A stretch of DNA of 64,000 nt from contig NZ_JTHF01000063.1 of the NCBI RefSeq assembly GCF_001043895.1, positions 1 through 64,000 of the forward strand, in the 5' to 3' direction. This document shows, one piece after another, positions 49,759-59,101 of this stretch. The position numbers and the translations under genes are program-made. This DNA comes from Methylobacterium indicum. GTDB taxonomy: Bacteria; Pseudomonadota; Alphaproteobacteria; Rhizobiales; Beijerinckiaceae. Numbering within the stretch: the stretch's first letter is position 1; each line of letters opens with the position of its first letter. The notes beneath the pieces were generated by a model that saw only the letters and a list, made by a program, of their open reading frames with translations, did no database searches and was not told the DNA's origin.

Positions 49759-51981
49759 TCAGGCCGCGTCGGCTGCCGGACCCGCCATGTAGCCCGGCAG
49801 CCAGTCCTCGTGCGCCTTGCGCAGGTCGTCGAGGGCGATGAGCTCGTCGCCCGGCAGAGTCAGGGAATCGGCGCCGGTGACGCCGATGACCGCCGCGTCG
49901 ATCCCCTGTGCGCTGGCGCTGTAGAGCAGGTCGGCGACCGCGTCGGGTTCCACCGCCAGGAGGTAGCGGCCCTGGTCCTCGCCGAACAGGTAGGCGTGGC
50001 AGGCCACCGGCAGCGGGCATTCGGGCAGCACGGCGCCGATATTGCCCGCCATCGCCATCTCGGCGACGGCTACCGCGAGGCCGCCGTCGGAGAGGTCGTG
50101 CACGGTGTCGACGATCCCTGCGGTGATCAGCCCGCGCACGAAGTCGCCGTTGCGCTTCTCGGCGGCGAGGTCGACCGGGGGCGGCGCCCCCTCCTCGCGG
50201 CCGCAGATCGTGGCGAGGTACGCCGACTGGCCGAGCCAGCCCTTGGTCGCGCCGATCAGCACCAGGGCGTCGCCGTCGCGCTTGAACGCCACCGTGGCGA
50301 TCTTGTTCACGTCGTCGACCACGCCGACGCCGCCGATGGTCGGGGTCGGCAGGATGCCCACGCCCTCGGTCTCGTTGTAGAGCGAGACGTTGCCGGACAC
50401 GACCGGGAAGTCGAGGGCGCGGCAGGCCTCGCCGATGCCCTGGATGCAGCCGACGAACTGGCCCATCACCTCCGGCTTCTCCGGGTTGCCGAAGTTGAGG
50501 TTGTCGGTGATGGCGAGCGGACGGCCGCCGACCGCCGTGATGTTGCGCCAGGCTTCCGCCACCGCCTGCTTGCCGCCCTCGACCGGGTCGGCCTCGCAGT
50601 AGCGCGGGGTCACGTCGGTGGAGATCGCCAAGCCCTTCGGCCCGTCCTCGACCCGCACCACCGCGGCGTCGCCGCCGGGCTTCTGCACGGTGTTGCCGAG
50701 GATGAAGTGGTCGTATTGCTCGTAGACCCAGCGCTTCGAGCACAGGTCCGGCGAGCCGACGAGTTTTTTGAGCGCGTCGACGTTGCGCATCGGCGCCGCG
50801 ACGTCCTCCGCCTTGATCTCGGGCTGGTAGGCGTTCTGGCGGTGCGGCCGGTCGTAGAGCGGCGCCTCGTCGCCGAGTTCCTTGATCGGCAGGTCGGCGA
50901 CGGTCTCGCCGCCGTGCTTGATGACGAAGCGGAGCGTGTCGGTGGTGTGGCCGATGATCGCGAAATCGAGGCCCCACTTCACGAAGATGGCCTGCGCCTC
51001 GGCCTCCATGCCGGGCTTGAGCACCATGAGCATGCGCTCCTGGCTCTCCGACAGCATCATCTCGTAGGCGGTCATGCCGGGCTCGCGGGTCGGCACCGCG
51101 TCGAGGTTGAGTTCCACCCCGAGATTGCCCTTGGCGCCCATCTCCACCGCCGAGCAGGTCAGGCCCGCCGCGCCCATGTCCTGGATCGCGATCACCGCGC
51201 CCGACGCCATCAGCTCCAGGCAGGCCTCGAGCAGGAGCTTTTCCGCGAAGGGGTCGCCGACCTGAACGGTCGGGCGCTTCTCCTCCGACGAGGCATCGAA
51301 GGCGGCGGACGCCATGGTGGCGCCGTGGATGCCGTCGCGGCCGGTCTTCGAGCCGAGATAGACGATCGGGTTCCCGACGCCGGTCGCCGCCGCGTAGAAG
51401 ATCGCGTCGGTCTTGGCCAGGCCCACCGCCATGGCGTTGACCAGGATGTTGCCGTCGTAGCGGGTGTGGAAGCCCACCGCGCCGCCGACCGTCGGCACGC
51501 CGAAGGAATTGCCGTAGCCGCCGATGCCCGCGACCACGCCGGAGACGAGGTGGGGCGTGCGCGGATGGTCCGGCGAGCCGAAGCGCAGCGCGTTCAAGGC
51601 CGCGATCGGCCGGGCGCCCATGGTGAAGACGTCGCGCAGGATGCCGCCGACCCCGGTGCCCGCGCCCTGGTAGGGCTCGATGAAGCTCGGGTGGTTGTGG
51701 CTCTCCATCTTGAACACGCAGGCGAGGCCGTCGCCGATGTCGATGACGCCGGCATTCTCGCCCGGGCCCTGGATCACCCACGGCGCCTTGGTCGGCAGCG
51801 TCTTCAGGTGGAGGCGCGAGGACTTGTACGAGCAGTGCTCGTTCCACATCGCCGAGACGATGCCGAGTTCGGTGATGGTCGGCTCGCGCCCGATCAGCCC
51901 GACGAAGCGCTGGTACTCGTCCTCGGTCAGGCCGTGCTGGCGCACGAGCTCGGGCGTGATGGAGACGTCGTTGCGGATCAT
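49759..51981 (-). CDS. purL: Phosphoribosylformylglycinamidine synthase II (small PurL)
   Basis: ATP-dependent amidation of FGAR to FGAM in purine synthesis. 740 residues, the small PurL that works with separate PurQ and PurS (not in view). Seen: [57 protein letters not shown] with the catalytic-region His, the conserved AAIQD-type segment [17 protein letters not shown], and the C-terminal [12 protein letters not shown]. Full length. GAGAGGATG precedes the start. The purL-bolA-grxD order is common in alphaproteobacteria. Confidence 0.95.
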   Translation of the reverse strand: MIRNDVSITPELVRQHGLTEDEYQRFVGLIGREPTITELGIVSAMWNEHCSYKSSRLHLKTLPTKAPWVIQGPGENAGVIDIGDGLACVFKMESHNHPSFIEPYQGAGTGVGGILRDVFTMGARPIAALNALRFGSPDHPRTPHLVSGVVAGIGGYGNSFGVPTVGGAVGFHTRYDGNILVNAMAVGLAKTDAIFYAAATGVGNPIVYLGSKTGRDGIHGATMASAAFDASSEEKRPTVQVGDPFAEKLLLEACLELMASGAVIAIQDMGAAGLTCSAVEMGAKGNLGVELNLDAVPTREPGMTAYEMMLSESQERMLMVLKPGMEAEAQAIFVKWGLDFAIIGHTTDTLRFVIKHGGETVADLPIKELGDEAPLYDRPHRQNAYQPEIKAEDVAAPMRNVDALKKLVGSPDLCSKRWVYEQYDHFILGNTVQKPGGDAAVVRVEDGPKGLAISTDVTPRYCEADPVEGGKQAVAEAWRNITAVGGRPLAITDNLNFGNPEKPEVMGQFVGCIQGIGEACRALDFPVVSGNVSLYNETEGVGILPTPTIGGVGVVDDVNKIATVAFKRDGDALVLIGATKGWLGQSAYLATICGREEGAPPPVDLAAEKRNGDFVRGLITAGIVDTVHDLSDGGLAVAVAEMAMAGNIGAVLPECPLPVACHAYLFGEDQGRYLLAVEPDAVADLLYSASAQGIDAAVIGVTGADSLTLPGDELIALDDLRKAHEDWLPGYMAGPAADAA

Positions 51982-52065
51982 GCGGCATCCTCTCGCCGGT
52001 CGGGCGGCCCTGCTGCCCGTGCGCTTACTGCCTGATGGGACCGAAAGGCAACTCGCGACCGAAGG

Positions 52066-53235
52066 TCAGGCCGCCTGCTCGGGCCGCATGTCGGTGGACC
52101 GCGCCGGCCGGACCGCCGCCGCCGCATGACGCCGCCGGCTGCGGCGCCGGCCGAGATAGAGCAGCAGCCCCGTCACCCCGAAGAGCGGCAGGGCGAGCGC
52201 CGCCAGCATGAAGGCGATCCAGCCGACGGGGCCGAAGAAGCGGCCCTCGTGCAGGGCCAGCATGCTGCCGGCGAGCCGGGGGCCCAGCGCCCGCTCGGCA
52301 TAGAGGTCGCGGGAGTCGAGGGTGCCGTCCGGGTGGAAGCGCCACTCGTCGCGGGCCTGGAAATGAGCGGCGTCGGGGGCCACCGACCGGATGCGGAGGG
52401 TCTCGCCCGCGCGGGCCGGCGCGAGCGTGGCGGTGGCGTAGCGGCCGCCCGTCGCCGCCGTGAAGGCCGCGAAGGCGGGATCGAGGGCGGCGGGCGCGCC
52501 CTCGCGCTTCGGCATGTCCCGGTTTCCCGCGGTCCGAGCCGGCACGGCGGCCGGCGCGCGGCCGGTGAGCAGCAAGGTCGCCCCGTCGCGGTACCAGCCG
52601 TAGGACCACCACAGGCCCGAGAGCGCCATCACGAGGTAGAGCACCAGCACCCAGGTTCCGACGACCGCGTGCAGCGACCAGTACAGCGCCCGGCCGCGGC
52701 GGTTGAGCGCCGGCTTCAGCCAGATCCGCCAGTCTCGCCGGCCCCTGGGCCAGCGCAGGTACAGGCCCGACAAAGCGAGGTAGACGAGCGCGAGCGCCGA
52801 GGCGCCGGTGATGGTGCGGCCCCAGCCGTCGCCGTTGCCGGGAAGCAGCAGCCAGCGGTGCAGCCGGCGCACGTCGTCGAAGAAGGCCTCGCCCCGCGCC
52901 GGCCCGAGGACCCGGCCGTCATAGGGATCGACATAGGTCTCGACGCCGCGTCCCGGCCCGTCGGCGAGGCGCACCCGCGCCGCCCGGTCGGGGGCGCCGT
53001 TCAGCACCAGCAGGGTCACGCGCCGCCCGGGCGTCCCGTTCGTCAGCTGCGCGACCAGCGCGTCCGGCGTCAGCCGCGGCGCCTCCCGGGCCTGGACGGC
53101 GACGATGTCGGGGCTGAGCAGGCCGGTGACCTCGTCCTCGAGGCCGAGGAGGCCGCCGGTCGCCCCGACCACCATCAGGACGAGGCCGGCGGTCAGGCCG
53201 AGGAACCAGTGGAGCTGGAAGAGGGCGGATCTCAC
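52066..53235 (-). CDS. PepSY-associated transmembrane protein (putative iron-linked membrane reductase)
   Basis: 389 residues from GTG 53235; an upstream ATG at 53337 would add 34 non-conserved basic residues before the first helix. Helix 1 is at about 8-30 (LHWFLGLTAGLVLMVVGATGG), helices follow near 155-175 and 200-220, and the last near 345-365; a PepSY domain (DALVAQLTNGTPGRRVTLLVL) sits between. The family is found next to TonB siderophore receptors and may reduce or release iron; no receptor is here, but an iron-type box lies upstream. Confidence 0.84.
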   Translation of the reverse strand: MRSALFQLHWFLGLTAGLVLMVVGATGGLLGLEDEVTGLLSPDIVAVQAREAPRLTPDALVAQLTNGTPGRRVTLLVLNGAPDRAARVRLADGPGRGVETYVDPYDGRVLGPARGEAFFDDVRRLHRWLLLPGNGDGWGRTITGASALALVYLALSGLYLRWPRGRRDWRIWLKPALNRRGRALYWSLHAVVGTWVLVLYLVMALSGLWWSYGWYRDGATLLLTGRAPAAVPARTAGNRDMPKREGAPAALDPAFAAFTAATGGRYATATLAPARAGETLRIRSVAPDAAHFQARDEWRFHPDGTLDSRDLYAERALGPRLAGSMLALHEGRFFGPVGWIAFMLAALALPLFGVTGLLLYLGRRRSRRRHAAAAVRPARSTDMRPEQAA

Positions 53236-53409
53236 CGGGGGCGTCTCGCGCGGGGCGCGTCGGGCTGAATCATGGTCCGTGTCCCCGCCACGCGCCTCGA
53301 CCCGAAGGAGCGCCGCCGGCCGTTCGACGGCCCGCATCGCCGCGACGCTTAAGCCGCCGGCGGCGCGGATGTCAATGTTTCGGGCTGCAACCCCGCCGAA
53401 AGGCCGTAA

Positions 53410-53424
53410 TTATAATCATTCCAA
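53410..53424. promoter_or_regulatory. Candidate iron-responsive box (Irr/ICE-like)
   Basis: TTATAATCATTCCAA in an unusually AT-rich island about 175 bases upstream of the PepSY gene. It matches the Irr box pattern TTAGAAnnnTTCTAA of rhizobia at all but two positions. The rest of 53338-53715 shows nothing firm. Confidence 0.4.
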
Positions 53425-53715
53425 TTCATTGGATGTCGGAGCGTTCGCAGGACAAATCGTGGCGTGATCCTGTGAGATGTTCGCGGGAGAGGGCGGCCTG
53501 CCGGCGTCTCGTCTGCAGGATGCGTCGGATCTCTTCCCGAGTCGGCTGCGCGCATGGGTTTCGATTCCATGTCACATGTAAAACGGCGCGGGCAGTCCCG
53601 CGAGGCTGCGGTTTCCACTTGACGGGCTTCCACCCCGCGCCGGACCCTCGGCGCCGGCAACGCGGCACCGGCCCCATCGGGGATCCGAGACGACCGCGGG
53701 CGAGAGGAGAGGAAC

Positions 53716-54981
53716 ATGACGCCCATTCGCGAGGCGCTGCGTGGCGCCGCCTTCGTCGTCGCGGTCGGCGGTCCGGCCCTGTGGGGGACGGCCCAGTGCG
53801 GCGCGGCCGCCGCGCAGGAGACGGTGAAGATCGCCTTCATCGATCCGCTCTCGGGCGGCGGCGCGCCGACCGGCGAGGCCGGCCTGCGCCACTTCCAGTA
53901 CATGGCCGAGGTGCTGAACGCCCGCCAGAAAGCGTTTCGCTTCGAGGTCCTGGCCTACGACAACAAGGTGAACCCGCAGGAGACCGTGATCGCCGCCCAG
54001 AAGGGCATCGATGCCGGGGCCCGGGTGGTGGTGCAGGGCAACGGCTCATCCGCGGCCGCGGCGCTCACCGATTTCGTCGCCAAGCACAACGAGCGCAACC
54101 CCGACCGCCAGGTCATCTACATCAACTACTCGGCGGTCGATCCGTCCCTCACCAACGAGAAATGCAACTACTGGCATTTCCGTTTCGATGCCAACTCGGA
54201 CATCAAGATGGAGGCGCTGACGAACTTCATCAAGACGAGGCCGGAAATCAAGAAGGTCTACCTGATCAACCAGGATTATTCGTTCGGCCAATCGGTGCGG
54301 CAGCAGGCCCGTGCCATGCTGAAGACCAAGCGGCCCGACATCCAGATCGTCGGCGACGAGGTGACGCCGCTGCAGAAGGTCAACGATTTCGCGCCCTACG
54401 TCACCAAGATCAAGGCGTCGGGGGCCGATTCGGTCATCACCGGCAACTGGGCGCAGGACATCAACCTGCTGCTCAAGGCCGCCGCCGAGGCGGGGCTCCA
54501 GGCGAGCTTCTACACCTACTATGCCGCCGGCACCGGCGGGCCGACGGTGGTGCGCCAGACCGGCCTCGCCCACCGGGTGTTCGAGGTCTCGCAGGGCGCC
54601 GCCAACGAGGGCGATACCGCCGCGCAGGAGTTCGAGGCCGCGTTCCGGGCCCGCACCGGCATCGGCTCGACCTATCCCCGCGCCTTCAACGCGATGAACG
54701 CGCTGCTCACCGCGATGCAGGAGGCCGGCTCGTCGGAGGCGCGCAAGGTGGCGCCCAAACTCGAACAGGCCCACCTCAAACCGCATGTCGGCAGCGAGGG
54801 CTACGTGCGGCCCGACGACCACCAGTATTTCCAGACGATGTTCGTCCACTCCTTCGGCCCGATGGAGCCCGGCATGCGCTTCGACGAGGAGGGCACCGGC
54901 TGGGGCTGGAAGACGGTCGGCCGGGTCGAGACCAAGGACACGGTGCTGCCGACGACCTGCCGGATGGACCGGCCGAGCTGA
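53716..54981 (+). CDS. Orphan branched-chain-amino-acid-type ABC substrate-binding protein
   Basis: 421-residue periplasmic protein of the Leu/Ile/Val-binding (PBP type I) family. Signal peptide about 1-34 (hydrophobic AAFVVAVGGPALWG, cleavage near AAAAQE). Mature start TVKIAFIDPLSGGGAPTGE is typical, then IAAQKGIDAGARVVVQGNGSS and YLINQDYSFGQSVRQQAR. Although several proteins of this class bind aromatic or branched compounds, the ligand cannot be told. No permease or ATPase is adjacent, so it either uses a transporter encoded elsewhere or is a spare receptor. Confidence 0.88.
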   Translation: MTPIREALRGAAFVVAVGGPALWGTAQCGAAAAQETVKIAFIDPLSGGGAPTGEAGLRHFQYMAEVLNARQKAFRFEVLAYDNKVNPQETVIAAQKGIDAGARVVVQGNGSSAAAALTDFVAKHNERNPDRQVIYINYSAVDPSLTNEKCNYWHFRFDANSDIKMEALTNFIKTRPEIKKVYLINQDYSFGQSVRQQARAMLKTKRPDIQIVGDEVTPLQKVNDFAPYVTKIKASGADSVITGNWAQDINLLLKAAAEAGLQASFYTYYAAGTGGPTVVRQTGLAHRVFEVSQGAANEGDTAAQEFEAAFRARTGIGSTYPRAFNAMNALLTAMQEAGSSEARKVAPKLEQAHLKPHVGSEGYVRPDDHQYFQTMFVHSFGPMEPGMRFDEEGTGWGWKTVGRVETKDTVLPTTCRMDRPS

Positions 54982-55010
54982 TCCGGGGCCGCCTCGTCCG
55001 GAAGCGGGCC

Positions 55011-55514
55011 CTACGGGGCCCGTATCCGATCCGCCTCCGCGAGCGCATCCAGGAAGGCGTCCAGCATGGCGGCCGCAAAGGCTTCCATGTTGGCGGCCCG
55101 GTCGCCGTGGCCGGTCTCGACGGTCAGGCGGCGCGACACCGGGCCGGCCACCGCCAGGCAGGTATGGCCGGCCGCATCGCCGTAGCGGTTGCCGCGGGGG
55201 CCGGCGGCGCCGGTCTCGCACAGGCCCCAGGCCGCGCCGTGGCGCTCCCGCACCAGGGCGGCGACGCGCTCGGCATAGGGTTCGCTGGCGCTGCGCAGGC
55301 CGGCCATCCCGGCCTCGTCGAGGCCGAGCAGAGCCCGGCGCGCCTCGCCGGTATAGACCACCGCTCCGCCGAGGAAGTAGGCCGAGGCGCCCGGCACCGC
55401 GAGCAGGGACGCGGCGACGAGGCCGCCGGCGGAGGATTCGGCCACCGCGACGGTCTCCCGCCGCGCCGTCAGCCGGGCGGCGACGCGGCCGGCCCTGTCC
55501 ATCAAGTCCCGCAT
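55011..55514 (-). CDS. CinA C-terminal-type nicotinamide-nucleotide amidohydrolase
   Basis: 167 residues, stand-alone CinA C-terminal domain (PncC-like). Features: TVAVAESSAGGLVAASLL, with the catalytic Ser region, GASAYFLGGAVVYTGEARRALLGL, and GLCETGAAGPRGNRYGD with the conserved Gly-rich loop. It deamidates NMN to nicotinate mononucleotide in NAD recycling. It is somewhat shifted from canonical PncC, which has TAESCTGG rather than AESSAGG, so activity on NMN is likely but not certain. Confidence 0.82.
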   Translation of the reverse strand: MRDLMDRAGRVAARLTARRETVAVAESSAGGLVAASLLAVPGASAYFLGGAVVYTGEARRALLGLDEAGMAGLRSASEPYAERVAALVRERHGAAWGLCETGAAGPRGNRYGDAAGHTCLAVAGPVSRRLTVETGHGDRAANMEAFAAAMLDAFLDALAEADRIRAP

Positions 55515-55556
55515 CGTCCCGTCTCCCGGCGAGGGGCCCGCTTCGGTCTCAAGTCT

Positions 55557-55697
55557 CTACTCGGCCAGCGCGCCGTCGTCGTCGCCACCCGGGGCCTGCC
55601 GCACCCAGGCGTCGAGGGCCTTGCCGATTCCGACCCCGGCGAGAGCCACGAAGGTCATCGATCCGGCGATGTGGAGGAAGAGGTACGCATCAGACAT
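55557..55697 (-). CDS. Small single-helix membrane protein
   Basis: 46 residues from ATG 55697 (MSDAYLFLHIAGSMTFVALAG), with GGTGAG four to nine bases upstream. One membrane helix at about 5-27, then a charged tail ending GGDDDGALAE. Located 42 bases upstream of the CinA-type gene in the same direction, so they may be co-transcribed. Function unknown. Confidence 0.6.
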   Translation of the reverse strand: MSDAYLFLHIAGSMTFVALAGVGIGKALDAWVRQAPGGDDDGALAE

Positions 55698-55994
55698 CGA
55701 ACTCACCCGACATGAAGGTTGGACGAACCAGGAAGCGGGGCGGGAAGCCGCCCGGCACCGAGAACCGTCGTCGCCCTGTGGTGTGGTGGAAGGCCGGAGC
55801 GGTCCGGCCTGCGGGAGCCGGCGGTGCCGGCACGGGGACGATCCCGACAGGAGGGTCGCCCCGGGGATGAAGCCCATCCCGTTCGGGAGCGGTGTCGCAC
55901 CGCCTTGGGGCGGAACGATGGTCCCGATGTGGCAAGGCTAGCGCCGGCCACGCTTGCGCTGCGGTGCGCTCCCGCACCTCGGCAATCGCGGGGC

Positions 55995-56948
55995 TCACGG
56001 CGCGCCCCCGTCGATCACGCGCTCGGCCAGGGCGAGCCCGCTGAGATAGGCGAGCTCCACCCGCGGGCCGAGGCAGCCGTCGCCGGCAAAGCCCAGGCCG
56101 GTCTCCGGCGCGAACAGGCAATCCGCGCCGACCGCGCGCTCGACCTGGGCGTAGCGCCAGCGATGGGCGGCGGCGTGGCGCACGGTCCCGACGGGGACGA
56201 GGGTCTTCAGGGCCGCGACCAGCCGCTCGGCGATCCTGTCGGCCGGCTCTTCGAGGTTGGCGCGCGACCAGGCGGGGGCGGCATGCGCCACCAGGGTGCC
56301 GCCGTCACGACCGGGCTTGGTGTCGTCGCGGGCGATCCAGGCGAAGACCGCGTCCGGATCGCGATCCTCCCGCACCGGCCCGTCGAAGGGCGGCGGCCCG
56401 TCATGGGCGAGCATCAGGGTCCAGCACGGAGCGTAGCGCACGTCGCCGACGCCCGGCAGATCACGGCCGGCGCCGGCCAGGAGGGCGAGGCTCTGGGGCG
56501 AGGGGCAGGTCAGGAACACCGTCGAGAAGGCGGTGCCTTCGGCGAGCGCCGTGCCGTCGGCCTCCTGCAGGCGCCAGGCCTCGCCGTCCCGCACCAGGCG
56601 CCCGACGGCGCGGCCGCAGCGGAGATCGATGCCGGCGAGGAGGTCGCGGGCCGGCGCCGACATGCCGGGCGTGCCTGCGTGCCGGTGCGGCCCGCCCCAG
56701 GGGGCGGCGACGCCCCGCGCCGTCCAGTCCTCGACCCGGGCGGCGAACCGGGGATCGCGGGCGGTGAAGAACTGGGCGCCGTGGTCGAAGCGCAGGCCGT
56801 CCGGTCCGCGCCGGGTCGCCATGCGCCCGCCGGGGCCGCGGCTCTTGTCGAAGACGACGACGCGGCGTCCGGCGGCGTGCAGGCGGTGCGCCGCCGCGGC
56901 ACCGGCGATGCCCGCCCCGATGATCGCGATGGTGCCACCCGTGCTCAA
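55995..56948 (-). CDS. FAD-dependent amine oxidase-like (renalase-type) oxidoreductase
   Basis: 317 residues. N-terminal FAD motif TIAIIGAGIAGAAAAHRL followed by VVFDKSRGPGGRMATRR, the DKxRGPGGR pattern typical of bacterial renalase-like flavoproteins; FDHGAQFFTARD follows. The C-terminal segment CLFAPETGLGFAGDGCLG contacts FAD. Bacterial renalases oxidise misreduced beta-NAD(P)H isomers; whether this one does is inferred from the family. Divergent from the glutaminase gene, 187 bases away. Confidence 0.85.
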   Translation of the reverse strand: MSTGGTIAIIGAGIAGAAAAHRLHAAGRRVVVFDKSRGPGGRMATRRGPDGLRFDHGAQFFTARDPRFAARVEDWTARGVAAPWGGPHRHAGTPGMSAPARDLLAGIDLRCGRAVGRLVRDGEAWRLQEADGTALAEGTAFSTVFLTCPSPQSLALLAGAGRDLPGVGDVRYAPCWTLMLAHDGPPPFDGPVREDRDPDAVFAWIARDDTKPGRDGGTLVAHAAPAWSRANLEEPADRIAERLVAALKTLVPVGTVRHAAAHRWRYAQVERAVGADCLFAPETGLGFAGDGCLGPRVELAYLSGLALAERVIDGGAP

Positions 56949-57135
56949 ATCCGCCTCTTCCCCCGCCGCGACCGCATCCCGGGCGGTCCCTGCGTCAACG
57001 CGCGAGAGGTCGTTGTGGTCCCAATCGATCGCGCGAAACCCCTTGCTTCCGGCGGAATGTCGCCAAGACGCGCTTGAGGCCCCGAACTTGCAGCGATAAG
57101 GCCGCGCTTGTCTTCCTGTCAGGGATCCCCGCTCC

Positions 57136-58065
57136 GTGCCGAACCTCGAAACCGTCGTGAGCGAGATCGCCGACGAGATGCGCCAACGGAGCGACCGCGG
57201 CGAGGTGGCGCGCTACATCCCGGAGCTCGCCCGGGTCGATCCGAACCAGTTCGGCCTCGCGGTGATCGGCGCCGACGGCACGATGGCGGCCGCGGGCGAT
57301 TGCGACGTGCCGTTCTCGATCCAGAGCATCTCGAAGGTCTTCACCCTGACGCTGGCGCTCGGCATGGTCGGCGACCGGCTGTGGCAGCGGGTCGGGCGCG
57401 AGCCCTCGGGCAGCCCGTTCAACTCCGTCGTCCAGCTCGAATACGAGCGCGGCATCCCCCGCAACCCGTTCATCAATGCCGGTGCCATCGCCGTCACCGA
57501 CCTGATCCTGTCGCGCCACCAGCCCCGCGAGGCTTTGGGCGAGATCCTGCGCTTCATGCAGTACCTGGCGCAGGACAGCACCATCACGATCGACGAGGAG
57601 GTGGCGGCCTCCGAGCAGCGCACCGGATTCCGCAACGTGGCGCTCGCCAACTACATGAAGTCGTTCGGGATCATCGACAATCCGGTCGATTACACGCTCG
57701 GCGTCTATTTCCACCACTGCGCCATCAGCATGACGTGCCGGCAGCTCGCGGCGGCGGGCCGGTTCCTGGCGCATTCGGGCCGCGATCCCAGCACCGGCCT
57801 GTCGGTGGTGCAGGCCGAGCGGGCGCGGCGCATCAATGCCGTCATGCTGACCTGCGGCCATTACGACGGCTCGGGCGAGTTCGCCTACCGGGTCGGCCTG
57901 CCGGGCAAGAGCGGCGTCGGCGGCGGCATCCTGGCGGTGGCACCCGGGCGCGCCTCGATCGCCGTCTGGGCCCCGGGGCTCGACGCCGCCGGCAATTCCC
58001 ATCTCGGGCGCATCGCGCTCGAGCGGCTGACGAAGCGCCTGGGCTGGTCGATCTTCGGCGAGTAG
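57136..58065 (+). CDS. glsA: Glutaminase (serine-type, GlsA family)
   Basis: Hydrolyses glutamine to glutamate and ammonia. 309 residues from GTG 57136, the full length of the GlsA/YbaS family. The beta-lactamase-like catalytic pair is Ser64 and Lys67 in [41 protein letters not shown] and [15 protein letters not shown] are family hallmarks. Cytoplasmic. It is followed by the large palindromic intergenic region and then the glutamine synthetase II locus, so glutamine breakdown and synthesis genes are neighbours. Confidence 0.94.
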   Translation: MPNLETVVSEIADEMRQRSDRGEVARYIPELARVDPNQFGLAVIGADGTMAAAGDCDVPFSIQSISKVFTLTLALGMVGDRLWQRVGREPSGSPFNSVVQLEYERGIPRNPFINAGAIAVTDLILSRHQPREALGEILRFMQYLAQDSTITIDEEVAASEQRTGFRNVALANYMKSFGIIDNPVDYTLGVYFHHCAISMTCRQLAAAGRFLAHSGRDPSTGLSVVQAERARRINAVMLTCGHYDGSGEFAYRVGLPGKSGVGGGILAVAPGRASIAVWAPGLDAAGNSHLGRIALERLTKRLGWSIFGE

Positions 58066-58127
58066 GGCCGGTCCCGCGCCGTCCTGGAGCGGAGCCCGAT
58101 CGCGGTGCGATCAGGCGCTCCTCCGGG

Positions 58128-58415
58128 CCCACGGTACACGACACTGGCCGGGAACCGTGCAGCCAGGCTCCATGACCCATTGCAAACCGACCCCCTTTTC
58201 CGGACGACTGAAGCGAAGCGGAAGGAGATCCGGAATCCAGCACGAAAAGCCGCGAAGCGTCTCATTGTCTGCGACGGTGCAACAGGTTGAGCCGCTTCGC
58301 GGCATGTCCTCTGCTGGATCCCGGATCTCCTTCCGCTGACGCTCCAGTCGTCCGGGAAAGGGGGTGGAACGCCCGCGTGGTGGCCTCCACTTTCTTCAAT
58401 GTCGTGTACCGTGGG
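58128..58415. repeat. Composite palindromic region (family C, two arms)
   Basis: A long inverted repeat pairs 58191-58259 with 58293-58364 around a 33-base loop. An outer 16-base pair, CCCACGGTACACGACA (58128-58143) with TGTCGTGTACCGTGGG (58400-58415), is exact. The inner right arm matches the family C sequence at 1-56. The region fills the 433-base gap 58066-58498 together with the repeat below; no gene is seen. Confidence 0.85.
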
Positions 58416-58434
58416 CAGGCCAACGCTTCGCCCG

Positions 58435-58505
58435 TCTGGATTCTTGTTTCGTCGCAGGTTTTTGCCGCCGAACCGGTGTCCACTTCGGCGAAATCTGCTC
58501 AGGGC
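58435..58505. repeat. Dispersed repeat, family D, copy 2
   Basis: Diverged copy of the element at 42922-43026, with the core GAACCGGTGTCCACTTCGGC. As at the other site, the end of the element (CTGCTCAGG) contains the stop codon of the minus-strand gene that follows (DUF2735, TGA at 58499-58501). Confidence 0.7.
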
Positions 58506-58687
58506 TTGCGCGAGCGTTCCTCGCGGATCGCCGCGTCGTGGTAGCCGCCGCTCGCCGGCACGATGTCGGGGGCGCGCTCGCGTGCCGCCGGGCTCGGCGC
58601 CGACCAGTCGTTGCGGCCGCCGCGGCTGCGGCCGCCGGCCGGGAACGCGTAGATCTTCGCGGTGACGTGCGGGCCGGAGATGCTCAT
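58499..58687 (-). CDS. DUF2735-family small protein next to glnII
   Basis: 62 residues from ATG 58687 (MSISGPHVTAKIYAFPAGGR). The AKIYxFPxGGR segment near the N-terminus is the hallmark of DUF2735, small proteins encoded beside glnII in rhizobia. The C-terminal half is basic and probably disordered. It is divergent from glnII with 414 bases between starts. Function unknown; the constant neighbourhood suggests a link to nitrogen metabolism. The 3' end runs into a family D repeat. Confidence 0.75.
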   Translation of the reverse strand: MSISGPHVTAKIYAFPAGGRSRGGRNDWSAPSPAARERAPDIVPASGGYHDAAIREERSRKP

Positions 58688-58796
58688 CGGATGGGTCTCC
58701 CGTGAGGGCCACCGCGTCGCCGCGCCAGCCTCTGAGATCGTAACGGAGTGTGCCTGGGGAATGCTCGGTTTGACCACGGAAAAATCAGTGGTTGGC

Positions 58797-58802
58797 TATA
58801 AT
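58797..58802 (+). promoter_or_regulatory. Perfect -10 hexamer upstream of glnII
   Basis: TATAAT, with TTGACC at 58770-58775, but the 21-base spacer is too long for a normal sigma-70 promoter. If real, it would be a second, basal promoter for glnII. Confidence 0.25.
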
Positions 58803-59005
58803 TCGTGCATGCCCGCGCTTGCATCGCCGAGCGAATTGGCGGGTGTGGCGCGCAGTTGAGCGTCCTGGCGCCCTGGCGCGCAACCGGGCAGGGCCTCGCT
58901 GCCGACCTCGAAGGCGCCGCCGCAAGGGCGCGACGACGGGCGGCCCGGCGGGGAGGGTGTCGGCAAACGCATCGTCCGGGCGATCGTTCCGCCGCGCCGA
59001 CGGGG

Positions 59006-59022
59006 TTGGCACGGGTCGTGCA
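59006..59022 (+). promoter_or_regulatory. Sigma-54 promoter of glnII
   Basis: TGGCAC-GGGTC-GTGCA: a -24 GG (59008-59009) and -12 GC (59020-59021) exactly ten bases apart, close to the TGGCAC-N5-TTGCA consensus. It lies about 80 bases before the glnII ATG. Rhizobial glnII is known to be NtrC/sigma-54 controlled. Two TGGCGCGCA copies at 58846 and 58874 and a TGCA-N10-TGCA at 58806-58823 are possible upstream activator sites. Confidence 0.75.
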
Positions 59023-59101
59023 AGCCAGGGAATGCCGCTGGCGGGTGATGGGCGCCACGAGGAATCACGGGCTCCATCGGAACCTGATAGAGAGACGCGA
59101 G

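Noticed and set aside
53426-53677. Small minus-strand frame upstream of the orphan binding protein
   Set aside because: No ribosome-binding site, mixed composition, and two frames compete in the same interval; taken as chance.
58805-59101. N-terminal extension of glutamine synthetase II
   Set aside because: It runs through the sigma-54 promoter and is unlike GSII; the ATG at 59102 is the standard start.
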